A stretch of 64,000 bases of DNA, taken from positions 60,198-124,197 of the forward strand of contig JAXJYC010000040.1 of the NCBI GenBank assembly GCA_036307185.1. Direction: 5' to 3'. The stretch comes from SVEL01 sp017381055 (GTDB lineage: Bacteria; Bacillota; Clostridia; Lachnospirales; Lachnospiraceae). The stretch's first letter is position 1. Each line of letters begins with the position of its first letter. The notes beneath the pieces are model-generated. The model was not told the origin of the DNA. It ran no database searches and was given only the letters and a program-made list of their open reading frames with translations. Both the position numbers and the translations under genes were made by a program. Positions 16,801-23,261 of the stretch are shown here, in pieces.

Positions 16801-17406
16801 TTCTATACCAGTCTCTCTACTCATTCTTATCAAGTCCATATTAACCTTCTGCTGCATAGATATGCCATGGTCCTGAAGCTCTAAAAAGAAATTACCCTTA
16901 CCAAAAATGTCCTCATACTTTTTAGCTGCGTTAACAGCCTCATCATAAAAATCTCTAGCAAGAAGTCTTTGCACTTCACCTGCAAGACAAGCACTAAGAG
17001 CAATCACACCCTCTGAGTACTCCTTAAGCACTTCCATATCAACTCTTGGCTTATAATAAAATCCATCAACAAATCCCTTAGACACAATCTTCATAAGATT
17101 ATGATAACCAGTATTATTCTCCGCCAAAAGCACAAGATGGTAATATCTATCATCACTGCCAGAAGTCACCGGCTCCTTATCAAATCTAGATCCAGGCGCC
17201 ACATACACCTCACAACCAAGAATCGGCTTAATACCTACTTCCTTAGCAGCTCTATAAAAGTCAATCACACCATACATTACACCGTGGTCAGTAATCGCGA
17301 GACTATCCATATTTAATTCTTTCGCACGCTTCACAATTTCTGTTATTTTACTAGAACCGTCTAATAAACTGAACTGTGTATGCACATGTAAATGTGTGAA
17401 ACTCAT
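13891..17406 (-). CDS. dnaE: DNA polymerase III alpha subunit, DnaE type
   Basis: Replicative or lesion-bypass polymerase. N-terminal PHP domain (SFTHLHVHTQFSLLDGSSKI). Catalytic palm includes VGPGRGSAAGSIVAY (about 365) and the metal-binding aspartates in MPDIDVDFCYERR (about 400-410). Fingers region includes HTSMHAAGVLISSKS, then YRPGPMDFIPKY, a beta-clamp-binding-type segment GQMSLFDIADED and a C-terminal OB domain (VCVGGMINSI and following). Length 1171, normal for DnaE1/DnaE3 of Clostridia; a PolC is expected elsewhere. Start ATG 17406 with ATAGGAGAGTAAGAT upstream. Extended -10 promoter at 17479-17487. Confidence 0.96.
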   Translation of the reverse strand: MSFTHLHVHTQFSLLDGSSKITEIVKRAKELNMDSLAITDHGVMYGVIDFYRAAKEVGIKPILGCEVYVAPGSRFDKEPVTSGSDDRYYHLVLLAENNTGYHNLMKIVSKGFVDGFYYKPRVDMEVLKEYSEGVIALSACLAGEVQRLLARDFYDEAVNAAKKYEDIFGKGNFFLELQDHGISMQQKVNMDLIRMSRETGIELVATNDVHYTYADDAKAHDILLCIQTGKLVSDENRMRYEGGQYYLKSEDEMRLLFPYAVEALENTAKIAQRCNVEIEFGVRKLPKFQVPKEFWENETTEGEASWRFLHHLCTEGLKRRYENITDELTERLDYELGVIKSMGFIDYFLIVWDFIHYAKENGIMVGPGRGSAAGSIVAYTLEITDIDPIKYSLIFERFLNPERVSMPDIDVDFCYERRQEVIDYVVEKYGKDRVAQIVTFGTLAAKGVIRDVGRVLDMPYNQIDGIAKQIPNELNITLDKALTMNPILRESYDGDPQIKYLIDMAKRLEGLQRHTSMHAAGVLISSKSVDEFVPLSKSSDGTITTQFVMTTLEELGLLKMDFLGLRTLTVIRDTLKLIENGDKDSVTAQGAKRGIAIDLDTIDYNDKRVLDSLGTGKTEGVFQLESAGMRSFMKELKPESLEDIIAGIALYRPGPMDFIPKYLHGKNNPKDVTYDCPQLEPILKNTHGCIVYQEQVMQIVRDLAGYTLGRSDLVRRAMSKKKTSVMEQERQNFVYGNPDIDVKGCVNNGISEAVANKIYDEMIEFAKYAFNKSHAAAYAVVAYQTAYLKYYYPVEFMAALMTSVIDNSGKVAEYIMICRSMGIDVLPPDINQGESFFTVKGDSIVFALNALKSVGSTVIENIVRERTLRGEYTTIKNFIERTNELDVNKRAIENFIKAGAFDCFGANRRQLMMVYASIVDSINQEKKKSMAGQMSLFDIADEDTKEEFEIRLPNVSEYKKSEMLAFEKEVIGVYVSGHPLEEFMAKWKKHTTNNTGDFFSEEEDGEIKVSEGDRVCVGGMINSISIKTTKTNKMMAFFKLEDMYGNLEVIVFPKDYEKYRTAIIDDDKVFVRGRVNVTDNDGAKLICESITSFDNMPSDLWIRFNDMEHYNQIWGDIEGILKESDGKDNVILYLTKEKQKKLLPASKSVRADEELVTRLKELAGEENVVVV

Positions 17407-17478
17407 ATCTTACTCTCCTATTTTCTATATCTCTCTTACCAATTAGCGTTTTCGGTTCGTTTGGTATGAATAATACAT

Positions 17479-17487
17479 ATTATATCA
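17479..17487 (-). promoter_or_regulatory. Extended -10 promoter of dnaE (TGATATAAT)
   Basis: Minus strand TGA-TATAAT, perfect -10 with the TG extension, 73-81 bp upstream of the dnaE start. No good -35 at 17 bp, which is usual for extended -10 promoters. The inverted-repeat element ends only 18 bp further upstream. Confidence 0.5.
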
Positions 17488-17504
17488 TATTTTTTCACAA
17501 AACA

Positions 17505-17787
17505 GAACGACCGTATATAAACTTTGCTTATGGTGCTAGATAATTATTTGCTGTAATTTTTACGGTAGCGAAGGATGTATAGATTTTCTTAATATTTTGT
17601 TCTCTACTAGTGATTTTCCAACACGACGTTGGAAAAAGGCATCTCCGAGCCACGGATGGCGAGTAGATGCCGGTCACGTAATATTTCAAGATAATATATC
17701 AAAATATTTAGAAAATCATACATACGTAGCATGTAAAAATTATACAAATAATTATCTAGCACTATATCATAGCATATACGGTCGTTC
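17505..17787. mobile_element. 283-bp long inverted-repeat element (MITE-like or structured RNA)
   Basis: The ends are GAACGACCGTATAT at 17505 and its complement ending at 17787. The arms pair imperfectly over about 100 bp, including the shared block GTGCTAGATAATTATTTG and its complement. The centre holds two compact hairpins: TTTTCCAAC/GTTGGAAAA (17614-17636) and GGCATCT...AGATGCC (17638-17671) enclosing GCC/GGC. No convincing ORF. It fills the gap between the terminator of the HPr-like gene and the dnaE promoter. No clear target-site duplication is visible. Either a miniature inverted-repeat transposable element or a large folded RNA. Confidence 0.6.
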
Positions 17788-17799
17788 GTCATTTAAATC

Positions 17800-17832
17800 A
17801 AAAAAACCGTATGGTATAAATATACCATACGG
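17800..17832 (-). terminator. Terminator of the murB-rapZ-whiA-HPr-like operon
   Basis: Minus strand CCGTATGGTATA-TT-TATACCATACGG followed by TTTTTTT; a perfect 12-bp stem 19 nt after the stop of the HPr-like gene. Confidence 0.88.
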
Positions 17833-17850
17833 TCCGTGATTTTAAAAGTC

Positions 17851-18105
17851 TTAGTTCTTCTTAAGATACTCTTCTATTTTGTTAATTGCCTCTGTCTCAT
17901 CTGAGCCATCTGCTGACACATTTACTTCCTTGCCATTTGACAAGTTCACTGTCATCATACCCATAATGCTCTTGGCATTTATTCTCTTATTATCATACTC
18001 AATGTAAATCGAACTTTCGAACTGGCTTGCAACCTGTACTAAAAATGCTACTGGTCTTGTTTCTGCGCCCTGTGCCAATTCAACTGTCATGCTTTTAGTT
18101 ACCAT
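17851..18105 (-). CDS. HPr-family protein lacking His15 (Crh-like)
   Basis: 84 residues with the HPr fold. At the position of HPr's phosphorylatable His15 (GxHARP) the sequence reads GAETRP, so residue 15 is Glu, while Arg17 and Pro18 are kept. The regulatory serine is kept at residue 46 in INAKSIMGMM. The protein therefore cannot carry PEP-dependent sugar-PTS phosphate but can be a substrate of HprK. That is the state of Bacillus Crh (Gln15), and whiA-crh adjacency also occurs in Bacillus. I use the second of two ATGs (18105), 5 nt from AGGAGG. Last gene of the murB operon. Likely role: catabolite-repression signalling with CcpA, inferred from family. No symbol given because orthology to crh is unproven. 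Confidence 0.85.
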   Translation of the reverse strand: MVTKSMTVELAQGAETRPVAFLVQVASQFESSIYIEYDNKRINAKSIMGMMTVNLSNGKEVNVSADGSDETEAINKIEEYLKKN

Positions 18106-18114
18106 CATATCCTC

Positions 18115-19071
18115 CTACGCAAGCGAATTTTTTTCCTGAAGATTCTTTGATATCTCGCTTATTTTTCTCAAACGGTGATTTACTCCTGACTTGCCTACTG
18201 GAGGATCAAGCAAAGCGCCTAACTCCTTTAACGACACATCTGGATTATCCAACCTAATCTCCGCTAACTGTCTAAGTGCCTCTGGCAATATAGACAAACC
18301 TACAGTATCTTGAATATATTTAATATCCATAGTTTGTTTAACCGCTGCAGCAACTGTTTTATTTAAGTTTGCTGTCTCACAGTTAACTTTTCTATTAACA
18401 GAATTACGCATCTCCTTAAGTATCCTGACATTTTCAAGATTCATAAGGGCAACATGTGCCTCCATGACATTTAAAATATCAACAATTCCAGCGCCGTCTT
18501 TTATATATACAACAAAGTATTTCTTTCGTTCCACTATCTTCGACTCAATATCAAAGCTCTTGATAAGATCAGATAGCTGAACCGCCTTGTCATAAGAATT
18601 ACACACTATTTCAAAATGGTAAAATTTCTCTGGTGTACTTATAGAGCCACTGGCTATAAACGCACCTCTTACGAATGCACGCTTACAACAGCTGTTCATT
18701 ATAACTGTATTGTCGTAGACAGACATATTCTCTACTATATCGCCATCATCAAGTAGCTTGCAAGTAGTAAGTATCTTAACTGCCTCCTCGTGATTGTTAA
18801 CTGTTATAGTATATGTTCGTCCCTTTTTCAAATATGCATTTTGTCGGATGGTAATTTCCGCTACTATATTAAATGTTTTTTTCAATAATGTAAAGTATTT
18901 TCTTGCTACGGCAATATTTTCCGTATGAATCTTCACTGAAAATCTATCTTGAGAAGATATCTTAACATGACCACAAAGACTTATAATTGCTGCTGTTTCA
19001 GCTATGCAACAATGTCTTGCACTAGGTAGCTGTCTAGATAATTCTTCTTTTACTTCCTTTGAAAATGACAT
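18115..19071 (-). CDS. whiA: WhiA, sporulation/division DNA-binding protein
   Basis: WhiA combines a degenerate LAGLIDADG homing-endonuclease fold (about 90-215) with a C-terminal helix-turn-helix. MSFSKEVKEELSRQLPSARH is the family start. CCKRAFVRGAFIASGSIS is the LAGLIDADG-like block, and LRQLAEIRLDNPDVSLKELG then GKSGVNHRLRKI form the HTH (about 262-305). 318 residues from ATG 19071, with AGAGG upstream; the longer frame to 19128 is not supported. It lies between rapZ and the HPr-like gene. The YvcK gene usually found between them in Bacillus is absent here. Confidence 0.93.
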   Translation of the reverse strand: MSFSKEVKEELSRQLPSARHCCIAETAAIISLCGHVKISSQDRFSVKIHTENIAVARKYFTLLKKTFNIVAEITIRQNAYLKKGRTYTITVNNHEEAVKILTTCKLLDDGDIVENMSVYDNTVIMNSCCKRAFVRGAFIASGSISTPEKFYHFEIVCNSYDKAVQLSDLIKSFDIESKIVERKKYFVVYIKDGAGIVDILNVMEAHVALMNLENVRILKEMRNSVNRKVNCETANLNKTVAAAVKQTMDIKYIQDTVGLSILPEALRQLAEIRLDNPDVSLKELGALLDPPVGKSGVNHRLRKISEISKNLQEKNSLA

Positions 19072-19150
19072 AATAACCTCTATATTTATATACTCAGCTA
19101 ACTTATTTCTCAAAATATCAGCTGACATATCTTTCTAAATATCAACTATT

Positions 19151-20008
19151 TTACTTCTTAATATCTCTGTGACAAATCTTCACACTAACACTTCCATCTT
19201 CCTTTAAGGCATCAAAAAGTTTATTAGCAACAGTTACAGAACGATGATGTCCACCTGTACAACCAATACCAATAACTAACTGATTCTTGCCCTCTGCAAT
19301 ATAGTTAGGAATCAAGAACTTAATCATAGAAGTTAACTTGTCCACAAACTCTACTGATGCTTCTGAATCCATGACATAATTCTGAACCTCTACGTCATTG
19401 CCAGTCTTAGGACGAAGTGCTTCCTCATAATATGGATTAGGCATAAATCTAACATCAAATACCAAATCCGAATCTACCGGAATACCATGCTTAAAACCAA
19501 ATGAAACAACATTAACAAATAAATTGCTATATGCTTTATTATCTACAAATATTTTCTCTATCTCAGCATGTAAATCTCTAACAAGTAAATTATCTGTCTC
19601 GATTATATAATCAGCCTTACTCTTTAAAAATTTAAGACGCTTTCTTTCTTCCTTTAAACCTTCTTCAACTCTTCCCTGCTGAAAAAGCGGATGTAATCTT
19701 CTAGTTTCTTTAAATCTTTTAATAAGAACATTATCACTTGCTTCCATATAAAGTATCTCAACTTTATTCTTAGTAGCATTAAAGAAGGACAAGATGCCCT
19801 CCATCTCCTCCAAAGCTTCACCATTTCTTATATCAATACCAAGGGCAACATTTTCAATGTCGCCCATAGAATTTCTCATTAACTCATAAAATTTTCTAAC
19901 CATAGGAACTGGTAAATTATCTACACAAAAATATCCAGAATCCTCTAACATCTTCATAACCGTTCTTTTTCCGGCACCAGACATACCTGTTACTATAACA
20001 AATCTCAT
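19151..20008 (-). CDS. rapZ: RapZ/YvcJ-type nucleotide-binding protein (RNase adapter family)
   Basis: P-loop GTP/ATP-binding protein. The Walker A is GMSGAGKRT (about 8-16, in VTGMSGAGKRTVMKML). It is followed by the family block VDNLPVPMVRKFYEL. A Walker B-like stretch VALGIDIRNG and the conserved C-terminal SFGFKHGIPVDSDLVFDVRF and GIGCTGGHHRSVTVAN complete the family. Length 285, standard. In E. coli it tunes glmS through small RNAs; in Firmicutes (YvcJ) the role is less clear. Third in murB-rapZ-whiA order; 91 nt after murB, and that gap carries a duplicated copy of the murB tail. Confidence 0.94.
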   Translation of the reverse strand: MRFVIVTGMSGAGKRTVMKMLEDSGYFCVDNLPVPMVRKFYELMRNSMGDIENVALGIDIRNGEALEEMEGILSFFNATKNKVEILYMEASDNVLIKRFKETRRLHPLFQQGRVEEGLKEERKRLKFLKSKADYIIETDNLLVRDLHAEIEKIFVDNKAYSNLFVNVVSFGFKHGIPVDSDLVFDVRFMPNPYYEEALRPKTGNDVEVQNYVMDSEASVEFVDKLTSMIKFLIPNYIAEGKNQLVIGIGCTGGHHRSVTVANKLFDALKEDGSVSVKICHRDIKK

Positions 20009-20028
20009 ATTATTTACCTCTATCTAGC

Positions 20029-20114
20029 CAAATTACTTCGTAATTCGGGTTACTCATGACCCTTCTACACTTCACATAATTAACTTCTATCTCACAAAAT
20101 TACTTCGTAATTTT
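20029..20114. repeat. Short direct repeat around the murB stop
   Basis: AATTACTTCGTAATT occurs at 20031-20045 and 20098-20112, each inside a longer similar block (CTATCT..CAAATTACTTCGTAATT..GGT-AC). The second copy contains the murB stop codon. The first lies in the murB-rapZ gap, so it looks like a 67-bp-offset tail duplication. Each copy can form a small AATTAC/GTAATT hairpin. Confidence 0.5.
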
Positions 20115-21023
20115 GGTCACGATCCTAACCTCTGGTTCAAGTTCTACTCCAAACTGCGCCAACACTTCTTTTCTTGTATGCTCAATAACATCCAAAACAT
20201 CCTGAGCTGTAGCATCACCTTTGTTAATAATAAATCCACAATGCTTCTCTGACACGCAAGCTCCTCCCACAGTATATCCTGCAAGACCTGCATCCTGTAC
20301 TAGCTTTCCTGCAAAATAACCTTCTGGACGTTTAAAAGTGCTTCCTGCACTAGGATACTCAATAGGCTGTTTTTCCTTACGCATAGCTGTACATTTTTCC
20401 ATCTCCTGCTTAATATCCTCGCGCTTACCATGATCTAATTCAAGAATTACTTCTATTACAATGTAATCTTTTTCCATAATAACGCTATGACGATAGCCTA
20501 AGTCTAACTCATCCTTTTCAAGAATAAATACCTTACCTGTCTCTCTATCAAGAACCTTAGCACATACTATTATATCCTTAATCTCTGAACCATATGCGCC
20601 TGCATTCATAGTCACCGCGCCACCGATAGTTCCCGGTATTCCAGACAATCTTTCCATACCGCTTAGGCCTTCCTCATATGCAAGCTTTGCAACACGCGAA
20701 AGCATAGCACCAGCCTTAGCTACTATTCTAAGATCATGAATATCTACATCAGCCATTTTATTGCTTATCTTTATAATAAGACCATCATAGCCCTCATCTG
20801 TAAATAACATATTACTGCCGTTTCCGATTATATAATATGGTATATCTGACCATTTTTTCATAAGAGAAATAACCTTAACAAGCTCTTCCTCTCCTGTTAT
20901 ATCAACTAAATATTTAGCTTTTCCGCCAACACGAAAAGTAATGTGTCTAGCCATTACTTCATCGCTATACACATTACTTTCACCTACTATATCAGCTAAT
21001 TCTTTTATAAATTCCTGATTCAT
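20100..21023 (-). CDS. murB: UDP-N-acetylenolpyruvoylglucosamine reductase
   Basis: FAD enzyme that reduces UDP-GlcNAc-enolpyruvate to UDP-MurNAc, early peptidoglycan synthesis. FAD-binding PCMH domain with ITFRVGGKAKYLVDI (about 28-42), YYIIGNGSNMLFTDEGYDG (about 78-96) and LSGIPGTIGGAVTMNAGAYG (about 125-144). C-terminal domain has PSAGSTFKRPEGYFAGKLVQ with the catalytic Ser in AGST, and the final catalytic Glu in VELEPEVRIV. Length 307, type IIa. Start 21023 follows a weak GGGATAAAT. It heads the operon, with promoter at 21074-21102. Confidence 0.95.
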   Translation of the reverse strand: MNQEFIKELADIVGESNVYSDEVMARHITFRVGGKAKYLVDITGEEELVKVISLMKKWSDIPYYIIGNGSNMLFTDEGYDGLIIKISNKMADVDIHDLRIVAKAGAMLSRVAKLAYEEGLSGMERLSGIPGTIGGAVTMNAGAYGSEIKDIIVCAKVLDRETGKVFILEKDELDLGYRHSVIMEKDYIVIEVILELDHGKREDIKQEMEKCTAMRKEKQPIEYPSAGSTFKRPEGYFAGKLVQDAGLAGYTVGGACVSEKHCGFIINKGDATAQDVLDVIEHTRKEVLAQFGVELEPEVRIVTKITK

Positions 21024-21073
21024 ATTTATCCCAAACCTTTCAAGCCCATGCCGTCATATGTTCACAACATATA

Positions 21074-21102
21074 ACTATATTCTAAAGAACTTAAAAATGC
21101 AA
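21074..21102 (-). promoter_or_regulatory. murB operon promoter (TTGCAT-17-TATAGT)
   Basis: Minus strand -35 TTGCAT (21102-21097), 17-bp spacer, -10 TATAGT (21079-21074), about 50 bp before the murB start. Confidence 0.6.
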
Positions 21103-21125
21103 GATTTATCTTATCTTAATTAATT

Positions 21126-21281
21126 CTCCACGGATTGCTTCGTGCTATGCACTCTCGCAATCCTACACAATATTCGTATATCGTGGAGCTTGTGCCCCAC
21201 TTTTATACTCATATTGTGGCGTGTCAACAAGTCATATAACCACTTATGTGCAAGCACATGTGGTTAATGACCTTTTGACAC
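21126..21281. other. Highly structured intergenic region between glk and murB
   Basis: Nested complementarity: CTCCACG (21126) pairs with CGTGGAG (21182), enclosing GGATTGC/GCAATCC (21132/21157). An alternative pairing is CACAATAT (21166) with ATATTGTG (21211). Then comes a 61-nt hairpin GTGTCAA...TTGACAC (21221-21281) with apex GTGC-AA-GCAC. The last one directly follows the glk stop on the minus strand but lacks a T-run. It may be a factor-dependent terminator, a repeat element or a small RNA. Confidence 0.5.
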
Positions 21282-21288
21282 TGGAATA

Positions 21289-22230
21289 TTACAATACCTG
21301 TGCAACTGCACCATAGATACCAGCATCATTTCCAAGGCTTGCGATTACAAACTTAACATCGCTACATGGAACGAATGCATTCTTCTTGAAATGTTTCTCG
21401 ATTACATCAAGTAAGAACTGACCAGCCTTACTTACACCACCACCGATAACAAATGCGCTTGGATTAACAACACATGCGATGTGTGCTAATGCCTTTCCAA
21501 GATAATCACCTAACTGCTCGATAACATCTATAGCAACCTGATCACCAGCCTTAGCTAAGTCCATTACGTCCTTAGCCGAGAAGCCTTCCATATTACGAAG
21601 TGGTGTCTCTGTATCGCACTCTGCTAAAATCTTCTTTGCCACCTTTACAATTCCTGTAGCTGAAGCATACTGCTCTAAACAACCCTTATTGCCGCATCCA
21701 CAGCACTCTGTCTCATTTAAACCAACTGGCATATGTCCAATCTCACCTGCGCCACCTGTTGTACCTGTAAGAATCTTTCCATCTAAGATGATTCCACCAC
21801 CAACACCTGTACCAAGTGTAACCATAACTAAGTTCTTGTAGCCTTCGCCACTTCCCTTAAACATCTCTCCTAAAGCTGCTACGTTAGCATCATTACCAAC
21901 CTTAACTGCAAGCTCTGGCATACCTAAAAGTTCTCTTACCTTGTCTGCTACGTTGAATACGCCCCATCCAAGATTTACACATCTATTAACTGTTCCATCT
22001 GCAAATATAGGACCAGGAACACCGATACCAACACCTGCTAAAGCATCCTTTTCCACGCCTTCTGCTGCAAGCTTAGACTCAATTGCCTTAACTACATCTG
22101 GAAGAATCTTCTCTCCGCCATTATCCTTAACTGTTGGAATCTCCCACTTATCTACAAGCTTTCCAGCCTCATCAAAGTATCCCATCTTTACTGTTGTTCC
22201 ACCTATGTCTACACCAAAATATTTCTTCAT
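21289..22230 (-). CDS. glk: ROK-family glucokinase
   Basis: Phosphorylates glucose in the cytoplasm. ATP-binding GVDIGGTTVKMGYFDEAG (about 5-22), second phosphate loop VTLGTGVGGGIILDGK (about 138-153), and the ROK zinc motif EIGHMPVGLNETECCGCGNK then GCLEQYASA (CxCGxxGCxE). Length 313. MKKYFGVDIGG is chosen as the start (22230), with GGAGGTATAT before it. It follows hprK by 24 nt, so glucose phosphorylation is co-expressed with the HPr kinase. A long hairpin follows the stop. Confidence 0.93.
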   Translation of the reverse strand: MKKYFGVDIGGTTVKMGYFDEAGKLVDKWEIPTVKDNGGEKILPDVVKAIESKLAAEGVEKDALAGVGIGVPGPIFADGTVNRCVNLGWGVFNVADKVRELLGMPELAVKVGNDANVAALGEMFKGSGEGYKNLVMVTLGTGVGGGIILDGKILTGTTGGAGEIGHMPVGLNETECCGCGNKGCLEQYASATGIVKVAKKILAECDTETPLRNMEGFSAKDVMDLAKAGDQVAIDVIEQLGDYLGKALAHIACVVNPSAFVIGGGVSKAGQFLLDVIEKHFKKNAFVPCSDVKFVIASLGNDAGIYGAVAQVL

Positions 22231-22254
22231 ATATACCTCCATATTGTTTTAATC

Positions 22255-23190
22255 TTAATCTTCATCCTCATTCTTCATAAGGTTACGTTGCACTCTGTTG
22301 TAAAGCTCCTGTGCTGCGTTGTAACCCATCTTCTTCTGACGATGGTTAACCGCTGCAGACTCAACGATAATCGCTAAGTTTCTACCTGGTCTAATTGGGA
22401 TAGAGTGACATACAACCCTGTTACCTAAGAACTCTGTATAATTCTCCTCAAGTCCAAGTCTGTCGTACTCATTATCTTTATTCCACTCCTCAAGCTTAAT
22501 AACCATATCGATTTGCTGAGTTTCCTTAACACTTTCTACACCAAAAAGTGTCTTAACATCTATAATTCCGATACCGCGAAGCTCAATAAAATGTCGTGTT
22601 ATATCAGGTGCTGTTCCGATAAGGGTTTCATCAGACACCCTTCTAATCTCAACAACGTCATCTGTCACAAGACGATGACCTCTCTTAATAAGCTCAAGAG
22701 CTGCCTCAGACTTACCAATTCCACTTTCACCCATGATAAGTACACCTTCACCATATACATCTACAAGTACGCCGTGAATAGAAATACATGGTGCCAACTC
22801 TACATTAAGCCAACGAATTAACTCTGCCGCAAAGGCAGAAGTAGATTTCTGAGTTACAAGAACTGGTACCCCATACTTATTAGCTGCCGAAAGCATCTCC
22901 TCATCTGGTTCAATACCTCTACAATAGATAATGCAAGGAAACTGTTTTGACATAAGTTCATCATATACCTTTGCTTTATCCTCTTCCTTCATGGTCTGAA
23001 TATAAGAATACTCTACATGACCGATTACCTGAACACGTTCTGCATCAAAATGATCAAAGAAACCAACCAACTGCAACGCTGGTCTGTTAATATCCGGTAT
23101 AGTTATCTTTTTCCCTCTAATATCAATATCTGGTGTGCAATTTTGCAAACCATACATGTCGATTAATTTTGACAATTTAACACTTGCCAT
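22255..23190 (-). CDS. hprK: HPr kinase/phosphorylase
   Basis: Bifunctional enzyme that phosphorylates Ser46 of HPr or Crh when glycolytic intermediates are high and reverses it at high phosphate. N-terminal domain (1-130). C-terminal P-loop domain with SIHGVLVDVYGEGVLIMGES (about 137-156), Walker A GESGIGKS (154-161) and the catalytic loop HRLVTDDVVEIRR. The signature region FIELRGIGIIDVKTLFG (about 202-218) follows. Length 311, normal. Encoded with glk; its plausible substrate, the Ser46-bearing HPr-like protein, is about 4 kb away. uvrC ends 71 nt upstream. Confidence 0.96.
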   Translation of the reverse strand: MASVKLSKLIDMYGLQNCTPDIDIRGKKITIPDINRPALQLVGFFDHFDAERVQVIGHVEYSYIQTMKEEDKAKVYDELMSKQFPCIIYCRGIEPDEEMLSAANKYGVPVLVTQKSTSAFAAELIRWLNVELAPCISIHGVLVDVYGEGVLIMGESGIGKSEAALELIKRGHRLVTDDVVEIRRVSDETLIGTAPDITRHFIELRGIGIIDVKTLFGVESVKETQQIDMVIKLEEWNKDNEYDRLGLEENYTEFLGNRVVCHSIPIRPGRNLAIIVESAAVNHRQKKMGYNAAQELYNRVQRNLMKNEDED

Positions 23191-23261
23191 ACCTACACCA
23201 ACCTTTCATAATACTATAAATAGTATATAACATTTATCGCTTATACGCTAGTACTTTTCAA

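Noticed and set aside
17505..17787. Known riboswitch or group II intron fragment
   Set aside because: The central hairpins do not match aptamer consensus I know, and no intron domain V or reverse transcriptase is present.
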